A DNA stretch of 64,000 bases from Podarcis raffonei (Eukaryota > Chordata > Lepidosauria > Squamata > Lacertidae). Under the pieces are notes generated by a model that saw only the letters and a program-made list of their open reading frames with translations, searched no databases and was not told the DNA's origin. The position numbers and the translations under genes were made by a program. Within the stretch, counting starts at the first letter, position 1. Each line of letters starts with the position of its first letter. Where the stretch lies: contig NC_070614.1 of assembly GCF_027172205.1 (NCBI RefSeq), positions 46,998,001 to 47,062,000 of the forward strand, written 5' to 3'. Below, piece after piece: positions 1-12,530 of this stretch.

Positions 1-59
1 TATACCACCAATCTTTATATGGGATTAGGCTTTCTCATATATTTATTCCCTAATCCTAT

Positions 60-76
60 AATTCATTATTATTATT

Positions 77-109
<33 letters not shown>

Positions 110-780
110 TTAATTTTACCCCACCCTTCTTGGTTTAAAAACCGGGCTCAGGGCAGCTAACAGCAAATACAAAACATTGATTAAAATGCGACTTAAAAAC
201 AGCACAAAACAGCATAAAATACAACATAAAATGCAGCATCAATATCAGTAAAATTCAAAAATTCAGAGGTCATTGGTGGGTGGGGAGAAAAAGAAAAAAC
301 AAACCCAGTCAATAGACATCAAATGATCACCAGGGCTAACTGGCCAAGTTGGTCCTACTAGGGCCAGCAAGGAGACTAGGGAAGAATTTAAATGTGGGGT
401 CCCAGAAAGGGTTTCTTCATAGAAGAGGATAGGGAAACGGGAATAGAGGATCAGACTAATTCAAATTGAAGGCCAGGAGGAATAGCTCTGTCTTACAGGC
501 CCTACAGAAGGAGATCAAGTCCTGCAGGGCCCTAGTCTCATGGGACAGAGCGTTCCACCAGGTCGGAGCCGTCACTGAAAAAGCCCTGGCCCTGGTGGAG
601 GATAGTCTGGCTTCCTTAGGGCCCAGGACCTTTAAGCTATTATTATTCATGGACCTTAGGGTACACTGTGGGACATACCAGGAGAGGTGGTCCCGTAAGT
701 ACGAGGGTCCTAGACCACATAGGGCTTTAAAGGTCAAAAACAACACCTTAAACCTGACCCTATACTCCACCAGGAGTACA
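60..780 (-). mobile_element. LINE 3' fragment (L2/CR1 group)
   Basis: On the minus strand, 456-770 translates to the C-terminal end of a non-LTR reverse transcriptase protein, with the familiar run GLGPSYLRDHLSWYVP followed by LSSTRARAFSV and an NALSHETRALQDL segment. The stretch left of it (110-455) resembles a LINE 3' UTR and ends in an (AAT)n tail at 61-110, as expected for a minus-strand copy. It is 5' truncated. Assignment to L2 rather than CR1 is by recall of these motifs, not by search. Confidence 0.6.
61..110. repeat. (ATT/AAT)n microsatellite
   Basis: Near-uninterrupted ATT then AAT trinucleotides, forming the tail of the adjacent LINE fragment. Confidence 0.9.
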
Positions 781-928
781 CCCTATACTTCTTCATTTTT
801 CATTTTTCTTCCCTCTCACCCACCAACACCAGCAAAAAAGAAAAGGGGGGAATGTTTTTGATTATTTTCTGGTGATGGTTAAGTTGTTGGTTCCCCCCGA
901 ATAGCTTCCCTCTATATTAAAAAGGAAG

Positions 929-929
<1 letters not shown>

Positions 930-973
<44 letters not shown>
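930..973. repeat. (TTG)n microsatellite
   Basis: About fourteen tandem TTG units with no interruption. Confidence 0.95.
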
Positions 974-1404
974 ATTTAAAGGAGATTATCACTTTGATAG
1001 ACTGATAAAAAGAGAGAGACTGGTGGAATGGGTACTTGGCGGAGGGGGGCATTTGTGTCACAATAGGGGGAAATGGGGGGGGGGGATTTAAAGAGCTGCC
1101 TTATGCTGAAATGGGAGTTTGGTTAGTTGTGAGGTGAGAATGATGTGGAGGGCAAGCAGTGTTTTTCGGTAAGCAGTGCACGCAAATTTGTGTCTGCTCA
1201 CAAGCAAGCCCTATTAAATTCAATATGGCTTTCCCTGAGGAAAGGAGAAATTAATTTAGTAGAGTGGAGTTTAATCATGCAGAGCTCCCTCCTTATTGAT
1301 ATTTTGCACTGTTTAGCTGGTGATATATTATCATGTTGAAAACCAGATATTGCCCAGTCCAAATTCTTTATATCCCTGCCCTTATACCTTGAGGTCTCCA
1401 GGGA

Positions 1405-1760
1405 AGTCACTATTAGCAGTCCCTCAAGAGCCACAGAGCCCAGGCTTGCTGATCGGAAGGTCTGCGGTTCGAATCCCTGCGACGGGGTGAGCTCCCGTTG
1501 CTCGGTCTCTGCTCCTGCCAACCTAGCAGTTTGAAAGCACGAAGTGCAAGTAGATAAATAGGTACCACACCAGCGGGAAAGTAAATGGCATTTCCGTGCG
1601 CTGCTCTGGTTCGCCAGAAGCAGCTTAGTCATGCTGGCCACATGACCCGGAAGCTGTACGCCAGCTCCTTCGCCCAGTAAAGCGAGATTAGTGCTGCAAC
1701 CCCAGAGTTGTCCGCGACTGGACCTAACGGTCAGGGGTCCCTTTACCTTTACCTTTAAGC
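1405..1760 (+). mobile_element. tRNA-derived SINE, Sauria type
   Basis: The head contains a tRNA-like B box (GGTTCGAATCCC near 1466). It is followed by the conserved body (CACATGACCCGGAAGCTGTA near 1640) and a 3' end reading GGTCAGGGGTCCCTTTACC with an ACCTTT repeat. This matches my memory of the squamate Sauria SINE. A minus-strand relative lies at 11405-11755. Confidence 0.8.
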
Positions 1761-2079
1761 TTTGGATGCAAGATCACATCCATCAGGATTTATCAACATA
1801 TCAGTTTATATTTTGTTTCTTAGGTATAGGACTTCATCTCTCATCAAAGTTTGCATCAATTCTGCAGACCTGGCACCAACAGAAGAAAGCTTTCTTGCCT
1901 CTAATATCTTATTTGACTATAATCAGTAACCACATCAATACCCCCTTGGCTCCTGGTACCACCTTTGCAGAGCAGAAGTATATAGTCTAATAATGTGTTT
2001 TTAGACAGCTCTTAAGCATTTTGGAGTGACTTTATTCCATTGATCTTGCTTACCAACTTCCTTTTTACTATTCTTCTCT

Positions 2080-2560
2080 TTTATTGGGGAGTTTTCTCTT
2101 TGGGAGTAGCATGTGACCATACTGGACTTTCTTGGCAATTGGCCATTTCTACTTTTTTTAAGTTGAATAACGCTATGGTCACTGCTTCAAACCAGCTAAA
2201 GGGCACTACAACTCTCAACAGGTTCCAATCATCACAAAATATGAAGTCCAGAGTCACTGTCCATGTGGTCCGTTCTGTGACCAACTGATTTAGGGTAACT
2301 TCATTTAGGGTATCAAGAAATTTAAATTGGTTCTGACTGAAACAGTCACCTAGCTAGACTCAGTAAGGATAGATGAAGTCACCCATCACAACAAGATTTT
2401 CACTTTTGAATGCTTCTTTGATTTCTGCCTCACAAGATTTTCCTGAGCATTGTTATAAGGTGCACAATAGCACATCCCCAAAACTAAATTATATTAGAGG
2501 TCCTGAATCACCGCACATAATGTTTCCCCTTTTTGTATTTCTAGCTTGCTGGACTCAATG
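2080..2560 (-). mobile_element. Degenerate LINE endonuclease fragment (L2/CR1 group)
   Basis: The minus strand reads as pieces of a non-LTR endonuclease: a GDF-type segment near 2370, then VTLNQLVTERT and TLDFIFCDDWNLL at 2200-2290, and an SWFEAVT segment in place of the usual SDH motif. Frames are interrupted, so this is an old relic. Confidence 0.55.
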
Positions 2561-2892
2561 TTCACTTTGACATACAGAGTGGCATCCTTTACTGTCCTTC
2601 CTATAGAAGGCATATATAAGTAAATATCTATAACTAATGTTATATGAATGTATCTCTCCCCCAAATATCTGGACTTCCCATAGACATCTGGTTGGCCACT
2701 TTGTGAGTAGGATGATGACTAGAATGTTGGTAATAAGAGGTTGATTTAGCCAACATTGTGTACACCAATTTGAGATTTCCTACATTTTTATGAAATAAAT
2801 TAATGAAATAATGGGGGGGGGGGGAGAGAACTGATCTGTACCTAAAGTGCTTGCCTAACACACATGTCAGTGTAACCAAAGGGACAAATCCT

Positions 2893-5800
2893 TTAATGTT
2901 TTCTTCTTATTAGCTGCTCCCTGCTGTTCAGCTCAGGTCTCAACACAATGATGTAGCATTTAGGTGCAAAGATGCAGCCCAGTAGCCCAGCACTGGAGGC
3001 CAAGATACAGAAGACTTCCACAGCCACCATGTCTTTCCCCCTTGTGTTCAGGTAAGTAGGAAGAAAAGAGGCCCAAACACTACAAAATGCTAACATGCTG
3101 AATGTAATGAACTTGGCTTCATTGAAGCTGTCAGGTAACTTGCGGGCTAAGAATGCTACAACAAAGCTGGTGATGGCCAAGAGGCCCATGTAGCCCAAGA
3201 CACAGTAGAACATGGTGACTGACCCTTCATTACATTGCACAATAATTTCTCCACTTACTGAATGAAAGTCCAAATCGGGGAAGGGAGCCGAGGTTGCCAG
3301 CCACATAGTACAAATGCTTGCTTGAATAAGGGAGCAAGTTAAAACAATGAAGATGGCCAGTCTTTTCCCCACCCACTTCCTCACGCTGGACCCTGGTCTG
3401 GTGGCCATGAAAGCTGTAACCACAGTGATGGTTTTGGCCAGGATGCAAGAAACAGCCAATGAGAAAATTATGACAAATATTGGTTGTCGGAGAAAGCAGG
3501 TCACTATACAAGGTTGGCCAAGGAATAACAAAGAAGAGAGGAAGCAGAACAAGAGGCAGAGGAGGAGAGTGTAGGTGAGGTCCCGATTGTTTGCTTTGAC
3601 TATGGGGGTGTCTTTGTGCTTAATAAAAATCCCTAGCACCACAGCTGTGATGAAGGACAAAAAAACAGCAACTGAAGCTAAACTGATCCCCAGAGGTTCT
3701 TTATAAGAAAGAAAGTTTCTAATTTGGGGGATGCAAGCATCTCTGTTTCTGTTTGAATATTGGTCTGCCGGGCACTGGAAACAGTCTTCTCTATCTGAAA
3801 TATAAATAGAAGAGACATTTTAGTGGCAATTCATTCGCCACATCATATGGAGTTAATCATGTATGTTGAAATTTTTTTAGGAACCTACCTTTCTGGTCTG
3901 AAATCTTCCCTTCTGGACATGGAGCACAATCATAGCAGCAGAACTTTTTCTCTTCCTTCTTCTTCTTATGATGACCAGTGTGGCAGTGTTCATTACACAC
4001 AGAAAGTGGAAGCACCTACGCACAAACATAAGATGGCTGTGGGACTTGGGGTGAGAGATTGTAGTTAACTTTTATATGAATCATACTAAAGCCACATGAT
4101 TAGCTATGCTTGTGTTCATAGTTTTATCATCTATGGAGATAAAATATGAATATAAATGTAGTTCAATAGTCTTTCATTCTTCAGCCTAGTAGTATTTGTG
4201 GGATTATTTACTACATTAGGCAGAACTAGTACTTTTGGACATCCTCATTGCCTATTTGCTCAAGAAATCCCCATCATCTCTACCTGATTAAATGTTTTAT
4301 GCCAGACAATAAGATCTTCATTAATGGTGAAGTCTTCTTCTGCACTGGGGTCCACTCTCCCAACTTTCACTCTCTGGAAAGAGTTGTTGTGGAATGTGAC
4401 CAGGTTCATAATGTCATATCCACCACTCAATTCCCCTTTATCATTAAAGGACACCATCACTCCAGCAGAGTTGTTAAATGCAACATTTTGCAGAAATAAG
4501 TCAACCTAGTTTTGAGAGAGAGAAAAGTTTTCAGACTGAACTTAAATATATGGTCCAATGACAGAATGAGATGTAAGCGCCATGAAACTGTTTGAATGTA
4601 TAAGATCCATTACAATTGTCACCTGTTTCAGCTGTTTCTCACATATGATAATTTTAATTGTGAATTGAAATGATTTTTTTAATGTAAAGACATTAACTTC
4701 CATGGATTCAGTGACTGAAGGTCATCAACATTACTCAACAATATTGTTCTTCGTATGGCTCTAGGTGTATAAATGGCATGCAAAGCATAAGCTGAAGGAT
4801 AAACAGCATTGCTGTACTTTGTATGCATAAGGTCACTATCCATTGCAATGAGATTATTTTGTTGTGAAGACATTACCTGCCAAGGCTGCAGAGACTGAAG
4901 TTCAATACTGCTACCATCCACCCTTGGTCTGTGCTTGGATTGGGATGAGTAGAAGGTATGAAGAGCATGAGCCAAAGCATAGGCAGCATTATAGACACTG
5001 TAGCTGTGGCCTGTCATGTGCATTTCAAAAATACCCACAGGGAGACTTTCTAGCCTCTCCTCTCCAGTACATGTGTCATCATCCATCATAGGCATCTCTG
5101 GATCTGGAAATAAACAGTCAAATGCTTGCTCCCAGAAGCCCTTGAGAAAACCATCTGCTTGGGTCCTGGAAGGCTTGATGCTCTGGAGAAATTCTGAAAA
5201 ATCCAGAAGCTCTCTTGACTGAATTGTAAAGGAAAGTGCACCTTGGAAAAGCTGGAAATCCCAGTTTCTCTGAGGGCCAGTAGATGTGAAATCTATCTGG
5301 GATGTCATAACCCATACCTTTCCAAATGAAGCATTTTCCTTATGTCCATGATCATGAAAAAGATTGACAATTCTCAGCCAGGCGATTGTCAAAGATTCTC
5401 CATAGCAGATAAGTGTTCTGGCTTTCTTATCTGTGAGAGATACATAAATTCTTTCAATTTTATTCAGTATTTCATCTACATTTTCCATGGAAACCTGCTC
5501 TGGGATTCTTTTTGTGAAGGCTGAACAGATTCCGTGCTTGGAAAACAGTGGTTCCAGGGTCTTCAAGAAATGTTCTCCCGTGTTATCATCCACAACAAAC
5601 AGCCCAACCCATGTCCATCCGAAATACTGAAGTAAACGGATAATGCCAATATATTGATGGCTTTCATTTGGGACCATGCTGTAAAAGGAAAAGCTCTGCA
5701 ATGCTTGAATCTCTTCTGCGGCAAATGAACCATAGGTAAGCTAAAAGAAAACAGCTTTATTGCAGCAATAAGTTAAGATGATTATCTCTGTGCCCATTTT

Positions 5801-7239
5801 GCTTGGTGTATGTGACTTCATAACAAAATATTTATTTACGAACTTTGTGGGTTTCAAAAGAATGACAGTTAATCAATTTTTTGAGAAAAATAAGCATTTT
5901 CCAGTATTTTTTTTCCTGCTTTACCTGAGCCTGGCAGCAGTAATAAAGATGTTCCATGTTGAGCTGTCAGTTCATGTGCGCAAATTGAACAGGTTTAGGA
6001 TCCAGCCTAAGCTCTTGCCCAGTCCCATCCTGCCCCGGAAGGCCTTTTGAGTGCAGGACTTACACCAGTAGTGGCTAAATCATAGCTGAGATGGGATGAG
6101 CAAATTATAGTAGCATATCCTTAGCTGATCCAGGATTGGAGACTTAACACTCTCTGAACCTGTCTGAGGCTGGAATTCCTCTGCATTCTAAATCACTCAT
6201 CCCAGAAGATCTTGCCACAGGATTGCTCACCCAACTCTGCCTTTAAAAAAAGGGGGTTCTTTTAATTTGCAGTCTCTCTAATTTTCCAAAAAACAGACCC
6301 TACCTGTGGAACCTTGTAGAGGGTTAAGATGTCTGCCATATTGATAGAGATGCCTGATGTAAGTCCCCCAATGACGGCTATGAGGTTTTTCTGGGTATCA
6401 CATATGTAGTTGGGGACAAATCTGTGTGATTTGAAGAGCAGGTCCAAAGTGGTACGATAGGTCATCCTTGCATCGTAGTAGCTGTCATGGATGTGGAACC
6501 CAAGTGTAGCATTGGGCAAGATCTTTTGATCATCATTGATATCTTTTATGACAAACACCAAAGCCAGGGCGTGCTGATAGAACTTTGTCACTATACTGCC
6601 AATGGAGTAGACACAGTAATATTTTAATTCACACTTAAGTATTTGATGCCATTTTTCTTCAATCCCATTCATTTTTGTTAGAGTAGTCTTTTATTTCTTG
6701 CTGTTTTCATTTTTGAAATGCTGCATCATAGTGTAAATTTCTCCTGATCCTATTATTATTATTATTTGCAAGCAATTTCCTCTAATGCAATTCTATCATC
6801 AATATATTTTGTCTTCTCATTTTTTATTTTTATGTTGTGAACTCCCCTGTAATCTTTGAATGAAGGGTAGTATACAGATTTAATTAACAACAACAGCAAC
6901 AGGTATGTGGCAGTGATGTTATTGCTGGATGGGTGTTGCTAGCCACTCCTGCTTCACACAAACATGCAGCCTTGTAAAAGACAATTGATCCTTCAGAAAA
7001 AAAGTGGGGAATATAAGTACTTACTGTGGAACCTCAAGTAGCTCCTGAGAAGGATCTTCCTTAAATTTAATTTCTGAAGAATGGTAAAAGATCTGAGAAA
7101 CAATCCCACCAATCAGGAGGTCACCTGGCTGGTACCATTCATGTGGAACTGGGATCGGATCACCTGCAGGGCACTGCATTGTATTGACTTTGCATACAAT
7201 GGGTAGCAGAAGCAGAAGCAGTAGCAAAAGCCTCTGCAT
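2893..7239 (-). CDS. Vomeronasal type-2 receptor 1 (V2R, six exons, intact)
   Basis: Family C GPCR of vomeronasal sensory neurons; ligand unknown. Exons in order of transcription: 7025-7239 (signal peptide, start of the ligand domain), 6304-6595, 4877-5740, 4284-4505, 3889-4015 (cysteine-rich linker) and 2893-3794 (rest of linker plus seven helices, stop included). Every junction has AG/GT, phases agree, and the sum is 2622 nt, giving 873 residues without an internal stop. Family marks seen: HEWYQPGDL in exon 1, [12 protein letters not shown] in exon 3, [12 protein letters not shown] in exon 5, and [17 protein letters not shown] and [17 protein letters not shown] in exon 6. It is clearly diverged from the four plus-strand genes: exon 4 is two codons shorter and begins VDLFLQ, where the others have LH(Q/H/M)FL. 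It is transcribed away from them. Intron 3 holds a stray copy of an exon 3 end. Confidence 0.93.
4688..4815 (-). pseudogene. Stray duplicate of a V2R exon 3 3' end inside intron 3
   Basis: Just past the real exon 3 donor (4876-4875), the minus strand repeats a diverged version of the same exon end: [10 protein letters not shown] then [13 protein letters not shown]. This parallels [11 protein letters not shown] and [13 protein letters not shown] in the real exon. The real exon runs on into it with no stop. The site that would be the second donor has become AAGTTAATG, so it is probably not used. A tandem partial exon duplication is the simplest origin. Confidence 0.65.
5745..6300. other. V2R 1 intron 2, no recognised feature
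   Basis: AT-rich intron sequence with a more mixed block at about 5930-6240. I could not assign that block to a repeat family and see no coding pattern in it. Confidence 0.5.
6750..6905 (+). mobile_element. LINE/SINE 3' tail remnant in V2R 1 intron 1
   Basis: A segment reading GTTGTGAACTCCCCTGTAAT then a GAAGGGTAGTATACA motif ends in an ATTTAATTAACAACAACA tail. This resembles the CCGCCC...GGGCGGTATACAAAT tails of reptile LINEs. It is short and decayed. Confidence 0.4.
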
Positions 7240-7993
7240 AGTTGCAATAAATCTCCTCCTAGGGGGCAGATTCCTTGGTGTTCATATACACCAACTGCCT
7301 GACTTTGACTACGTTAAATGTTGACTCACTCTAACAATTCACTTCACAAGGTGATAGCTATCACCCTTGCTTTTAGCATAAGAATAGTTTGAATACTAAT
7401 TTAAATAGCTACTGGTAATCCTCCTTTTTTTGTTTAATGCTGGTTATCAATGTGAAAAAGTGGAGTTGTGTGTAATCATTATTGCAGACTGCCTTCTCAC
7501 CCCCCTTCTCATCCCCACTCCCAACTTTATTTCCTTAATATTTTTTCCAAGCTCTTTTTTGACTGTTTTCTAGTGTCTTTGTGAAAGCCTTTCGATATTT
7601 GGGTGACTAAAGCAATTATTTTGAATTGGCTAATTGCAGAGGGATATAATTACTCCTTCAGACTTTAGATTCTGAAGTAACTGCAAATGAGTTGCCTTGT
7701 TTTTGTAGATGAGAAAACTTCAGATTTCCCTGAAGATCAAAGCCCTGCAAGAAAATCAGGACCTGACACAGAGCCATAATCTTACCTATGGAAACCTATA
7801 AGTGCTAAATCCTAAAACGAAATCCACTGTCCAACTCCAATTTTGCAATAAAATTGTAACCTTGAACCTATTGACATGGGATCAACAAGAGGAGCAGTGA
7901 CACTTGATGTAAACTAAAACTGTTCCTGTAGTCTGGTGTGAGCTGTTTTGTTGAGCCAGGTCAAGAGCACCAGAACACCAGGCTTATGTACCC

Positions 7994-8010
7994 CAGAATT
8001 CAGAACTCAC
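7994..8010. repeat. Left 17-bp target-site duplication of the twin-primed L1
   Basis: The sequence cagaattcagaactcac here is repeated exactly at 11318-11334, on the far side of the L1 poly-A tail. Confidence 0.95.
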
Positions 8011-11000
8011 CTTTGAATCCGTTAATATCTTAAATTTAATTCTGGGCTTTTTGCCCTGCCAGACAAATTTAGATATGTCTTTTTGCCACCTCTTGAAACA
8101 GTCCATTTTGTCCATTATTTGCAGTGCTTGAAACAAAAACAGCATTCTTGGCAATACATTCATCTTTATAACTGCAATTCGACCTAACAAGGAAAGCTTT
8201 AAATTTGACCAAATCTCCAAGTCTTTTTTCACTTCTGTCCAAGTTTTTTCATAATTATCTTTAAATAAATTCACATTCTTAGCTGTCATGTTTATACCCA
8301 AATATTTCACTTTTTTAACCACAGTCAACCCTGTCTCATTCTGAAACCTTTCTTTTTCAACCTGTGTTAGATTTTTCTCCAATACCTTTGTTTTTAACTT
8401 ATTCAATTTAAATCCTGCCAATTGACCAAACTATTGGATTATTTCCAAAACTCTTTTCGTACTAGCTTCTGGCTCTTGCAATGTAAGTACTAGGTCATCT
8501 GCAAATGCTCTCAGTTTATATTGTTTAGCTCCGACCTGAATCCCTTTAACCAACTGGTCCCTCCTAATCATATTAAGCAAAACCTCCAGGACCGATATAA
8601 AAAGTAATGGGGAGATAGGGCACCCCTGTCGTGTCCCTTTTTCAATCTTGAACTCTTCTGTAACCACATTATTTACAATTAATTTTGCTTTCTGTTCAGA
8701 ATAAATTGCACCTATACCATTCTCAAACCCTTGGCCTACCCCCATCCCCCGGAGGTTCTTCAACATAAAGCTCCAAGAAATGTTGTCAAAGGCTTTCTCG
8801 GCGTCCACAAATATCAAAACAGCCTTAGTGTTTATGTTCACTTCCAACTTTTCCAAAATGCCAATTATATTCCTTACATTATCCGACAAATGCCTTTTCG
8901 GGAGAAAGCCTGCTTGGTCCCCATGAATCTCCTCCATCAAAACTCTTTTCAGTCTCTTTGCTAAAATGTCAGCAAAGATTTTGTAATCCACATTCAATAA
9001 CGAGATGGGTCGGTAGTTTTTAAGTTGGGTCTTTTCAGTCTCTGTCTTTGGTATAAGTGTAATGTAGGCCTCTCTCCACGTATCGGGTACCCTTTTCCCC
9101 TCCATAATCTCGTTACAGACTTCCTTCAAAGGTTGTATCAACCCTTCCTTCAGTACTTTATAATATTTGGAAGTCAGTCCATCCGGTCCTGGGGATTTGC
9201 CCAACGCCCTGCCTTGAATGGCATCTTCTATTTCTTGTGCTGATATCTCCTGGTTCAAAATGGTCTTACTTTTCTGCGAGACCTTTTTCAGCCCATTTTC
9301 CTCGAGGAATTGTTGTATGTCCATTTCCTTCTGCGGCCCTTGTGTGTAAAGTTGTCTAAAGTAGTTCTGAAAACAGTTCCTAATTTCAGCTGGGTTGCTT
9401 ATATTCTTTCCTTCCACTTCTATATTTGTTACCGTGTTGAGTTTTTGTCTCTTCTTTATTTGCCAAGCCAATAACTTGCCACATTTGTCAGCAGATTCAA
9501 AGGTCTTTTGTCTCATTTGCTTAATTTTCCACTCTAATTCTTGATTCGTCAGTTCCATATATTGTGTTTGATAAAATTTGATTTCTCTTAAAATCTCTTG
9601 TGATTTTGGCTTCAATCTTAGTTTCTTTTCCCCTTCTTTTATCTTTTCCAGAATTTTTTCCTTCCTCTCATTTTGTTTTCTTTTCTTTAATGTGTTTTGT
9701 TGTATCAAAAACCCTCTCATCACGGCTTTGCTTGCGTCCCATACTATTCTTTTTTCTACTTTAGTCCTTAAATTGATTTCAAAATAATCTTTCAGAGTCT
9801 TTTGGGCCTTCTTGCAAATCTCCTCATCTCCAGAATTAAATTTAAGATATTAACGGATTCAAAGGAAAGAGGGGGGTTTGCCCTGCCAGACTTCAAACTG
9901 TACTATGAAGCGGCAGCTTTCTGCTGGCTGAAAGAATGGCTGCTTCTTGAAAACACAGACATTTTGGACTTGGAAGGTTTTAACAATATTTTTGGGTGGC
10001 ATGCATATCTGTGGTATGACAAGGTTAAAGCACATAAAAGTTTTAAAAACCATATTGTCAGAAAAGCATTATTAAATGTTTGGGTTAGATATAAAGATTT
10101 GCTGGAAAACAAAACTCCAAGGTGGTTGTCGCCAATGGAAGCTAAGGCAGTTAAAAAGTTAAATATGGAGTCTAAGTGGCCAAGATACTGGGAAATTTTG
10201 GAAAAGGAAGGGGACAAACTGAGATTGCAGAGTTTTGAGAAACTAAAAGGGAAGGTGAGAGATTGGTTGCATTATCACCAAATAAATGAAGTGTTTAAAT
10301 TGGACAGTAAAGTTGGCTTCCAGGTGGAAAAATCCAAATTGGAGACTGAATTGTTAGAAACCAGTACTAAGAATTTGTCAAAAATGTATAATTTGCTGCT
10401 GAAATGGAATACACAAGATGAAACGGTTAAATCAGCTATGATTAAATGGGCTCAGGACATTGGTCATAATATTTTGTTTGCTGATTGGGAAAAGTTGTGG
10501 ACCACCGGGATGAAATTTACGGCATGTAATGCCCTAAGAGAAAATATTATGAAAATGATCTATAGGTGGTACATAACCCCGGTCAAGCTTGCAAAGATTT
10601 ACCATTTGCCTGACAATAAATGTTGGAAATGTAAAGAAAAGGAAGGTACATTTTTCCACCTTTGGTGGACGTGCCCGAAGATTAAGGCATTCTGGGAAAT
10701 GATCTATAATGAACTCAAAAAGGTATTTAAATATACTTTCACCAAGAAACCAGAGGCCTTTCTCTTGGGTATTGTCGGCCAAGGGGTGTTAAAGACAGAC
10801 ATAACTTTTTTCATGTATGCTACAACAGCAGCTAGAATACTCATTGCGAAGTACTGGAAGACGCAAGATCTACCCACACTGGAAGAATGGCAGATGAAGG
10901 TGATAGACTACATGGGCTTGGCAGAAATGACGAGCAGAATCCGAAACCAGGGAAGAGAAACAGCGCAAGAAGAATGGAAAAAATTCAAGGACTATTTAAA

Positions 11001-11317
11001 GAAATATCACAAAGTTAATGAAAGTTAGAATGATGATGGATTGGAAAGTAAACGGTTACTATTAGTAATGGTTAAGACAAGGAGAATAAGGAAGATTAGC
11101 TTAAACTTAAATTAAAATAAGGGAAGATTTGCTGAGTAATTGATAAGAATTTGGAATACAGAAAAGGGAGGCATGAGGAAGTCGGGGAAGGAAGGTATAA
11201 GAAATCAGGATATGAAATGGTACATGTTTTTTGTTTTGTTTTTGTCTTTGTATGTTTATGTATGTTATGTTTATATGGAAAAATTCTTGAATAAAAATAT
11301 TTAAAAAAAAAAAAAAA
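8011..11317 (+). mobile_element. L1 retrotransposon with 5' inversion (twin priming)
   Basis: The right part (about 9830-11317, plus) carries the ORF2 C-terminus in one open frame to a stop at 11026-11028. It includes a CWKCKEKEGTFFHLWWTC zinc-knuckle-like motif, then a 3' UTR and a poly-A tail. The left part (8011-9830, minus) carries the preceding ORF2 segment: the endonuclease-RT linker and reverse transcriptase ([31 protein letters not shown] and the catalytic FADD). One in-frame TAG near 8430 interrupts it. Both parts contain the same 35 bp (8011-8045 and 9830-9864, inverted), encoding RIKFKILTDSK, at the inversion junction. Exact 17-bp target duplications flank the whole. It is 5' truncated, recent by its near-open frames, and lies in the spacer between the divergent V2R 1 and V2R 2. 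Confidence 0.93.
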
Positions 11318-11334
11318 CAGAATTCAGAACTCAC
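11318..11334. repeat. Right 17-bp target-site duplication of the twin-primed L1
   Basis: Exact repeat of 7994-8010, directly after the poly-A tail. Confidence 0.95.
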
Positions 11335-11404
11335 AATGTTCAACCATATCCTCACCCACAGTAGCCAACTGTTCTCCACCCTAACCCCTATGCATTTGCC
11401 TCGT

Positions 11405-11755
11405 TACCCCTGCCCATACGGGCCAGTCTTGACAGACTCTGGGGTTGTGCGCCCATCTCACTCAAGAGGCCGGGGGCCAGCGCTGTCCGGAGACACTTCC
11501 GGGTCACATGGCCAGCGTGACAAAGCTGCATCTGGCGAGCCAGCGCAGCACACAGAAACGCCGTTTACCTTCCCGCCAGTAAGCGGTCCCAATTTATCTA
11601 CTTGCACCTGGGGGTGCTTTCGAACTGCTAGGTTGGCAGGCGCTGGGACCGAGCAACGGGAGCGAACCCCGCCGCGGGGATTCGAACCGCCGACCTTTCG
11701 TTCGGCAAGCCCTAGGCGCTGAGACTTTTACCCACAGCGCCACCCGCGTCCCCTA
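11405..11755 (-). mobile_element. tRNA-derived SINE, Sauria type, minus strand
   Basis: Reverse complement of the family seen at 1405-1760: GGGATTCGAACCGCCGACCT (tRNA B box region) near 11680, and a CTTCCGGGTCACATGGCC body near 11500. The head ends near 11755 (CAGCGCCACCCGCGTCCCC). Confidence 0.8.
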
Positions 11756-11759
11756 TGCA

Positions 11760-12530
11760 TTTGCCTAACCACCTTTTAAGGGCATTCAAGTTGCTGAGCA
11801 TCACAGGAACAAATTCCATAGTTCAACTTTGTGCTGTGTGAAGAAGTCTTTTACTTCATAAACAAACCAAATGTACTCGCCTTCAGGTTTACAATCTAAA
11901 ATGACATAGCACAAAAGGAAAATGGATTGGGAGAAAGAGTTTTATTGCTTTCTTGGATCTAAGAAGGAAGTGGGAGGGCTCTAGTACCCTGCCAGAGCCC
12001 ATGCTCCTTTTCCCCAAAGCTGGGTATCTCCTTACCCACCTTTGGGAAGGCAGCATGAGGGCGGGGGGGAGGGCATGCCAAATGTTGGCCTTGCACAGGG
12101 TGCCATAGTACCCAAGTCCACAACTGTGAAAGTTTCACATTGTAGCAGAAGCACCCATTTTTTAAAGCACAGGACTGGCAATTGTCCTCCACCTACTTCA
12201 CACAAGGTGGCAGCATTGGTATATACAGAATACAAAACACCACTGGCAGATGAGCATGAAGGGTTGCAGCTTCAACCATAAAGCAGTGTCCCCTCTGCAA
12301 CCATCTGAAAACTAACACTACATAGGTCCCTCGAGAGTCTGATTCCCCAAGGAACTTCCCTACATTTTTTAACCAAAAGCCAAGGCAGTCTGATCCCATG
12401 CTCAATTAATAGAATGGCTTTAGATGCATACGCTTATTTAGGTCAGCTTTCTTGAGCCATTACCCATGCTTTTTAGGTCTCATTGATAGTTTATGGTAGG
12501 TGGGGAAAACAGAACCAGGACAGGGACATA
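11760..12530. other. Intergenic stretch, nothing recognised
   Basis: No conserved coding pattern, splice-like structure or clear repeat was identified between the SINE and the next repeat. Open frames here are short and show no family resemblance. Confidence 0.5.

Noticed and set aside
466-861. Plus-strand open frame of 131 codons
   Set aside because: It is the antisense of a LINE C-terminal frame and has no family resemblance of its own.
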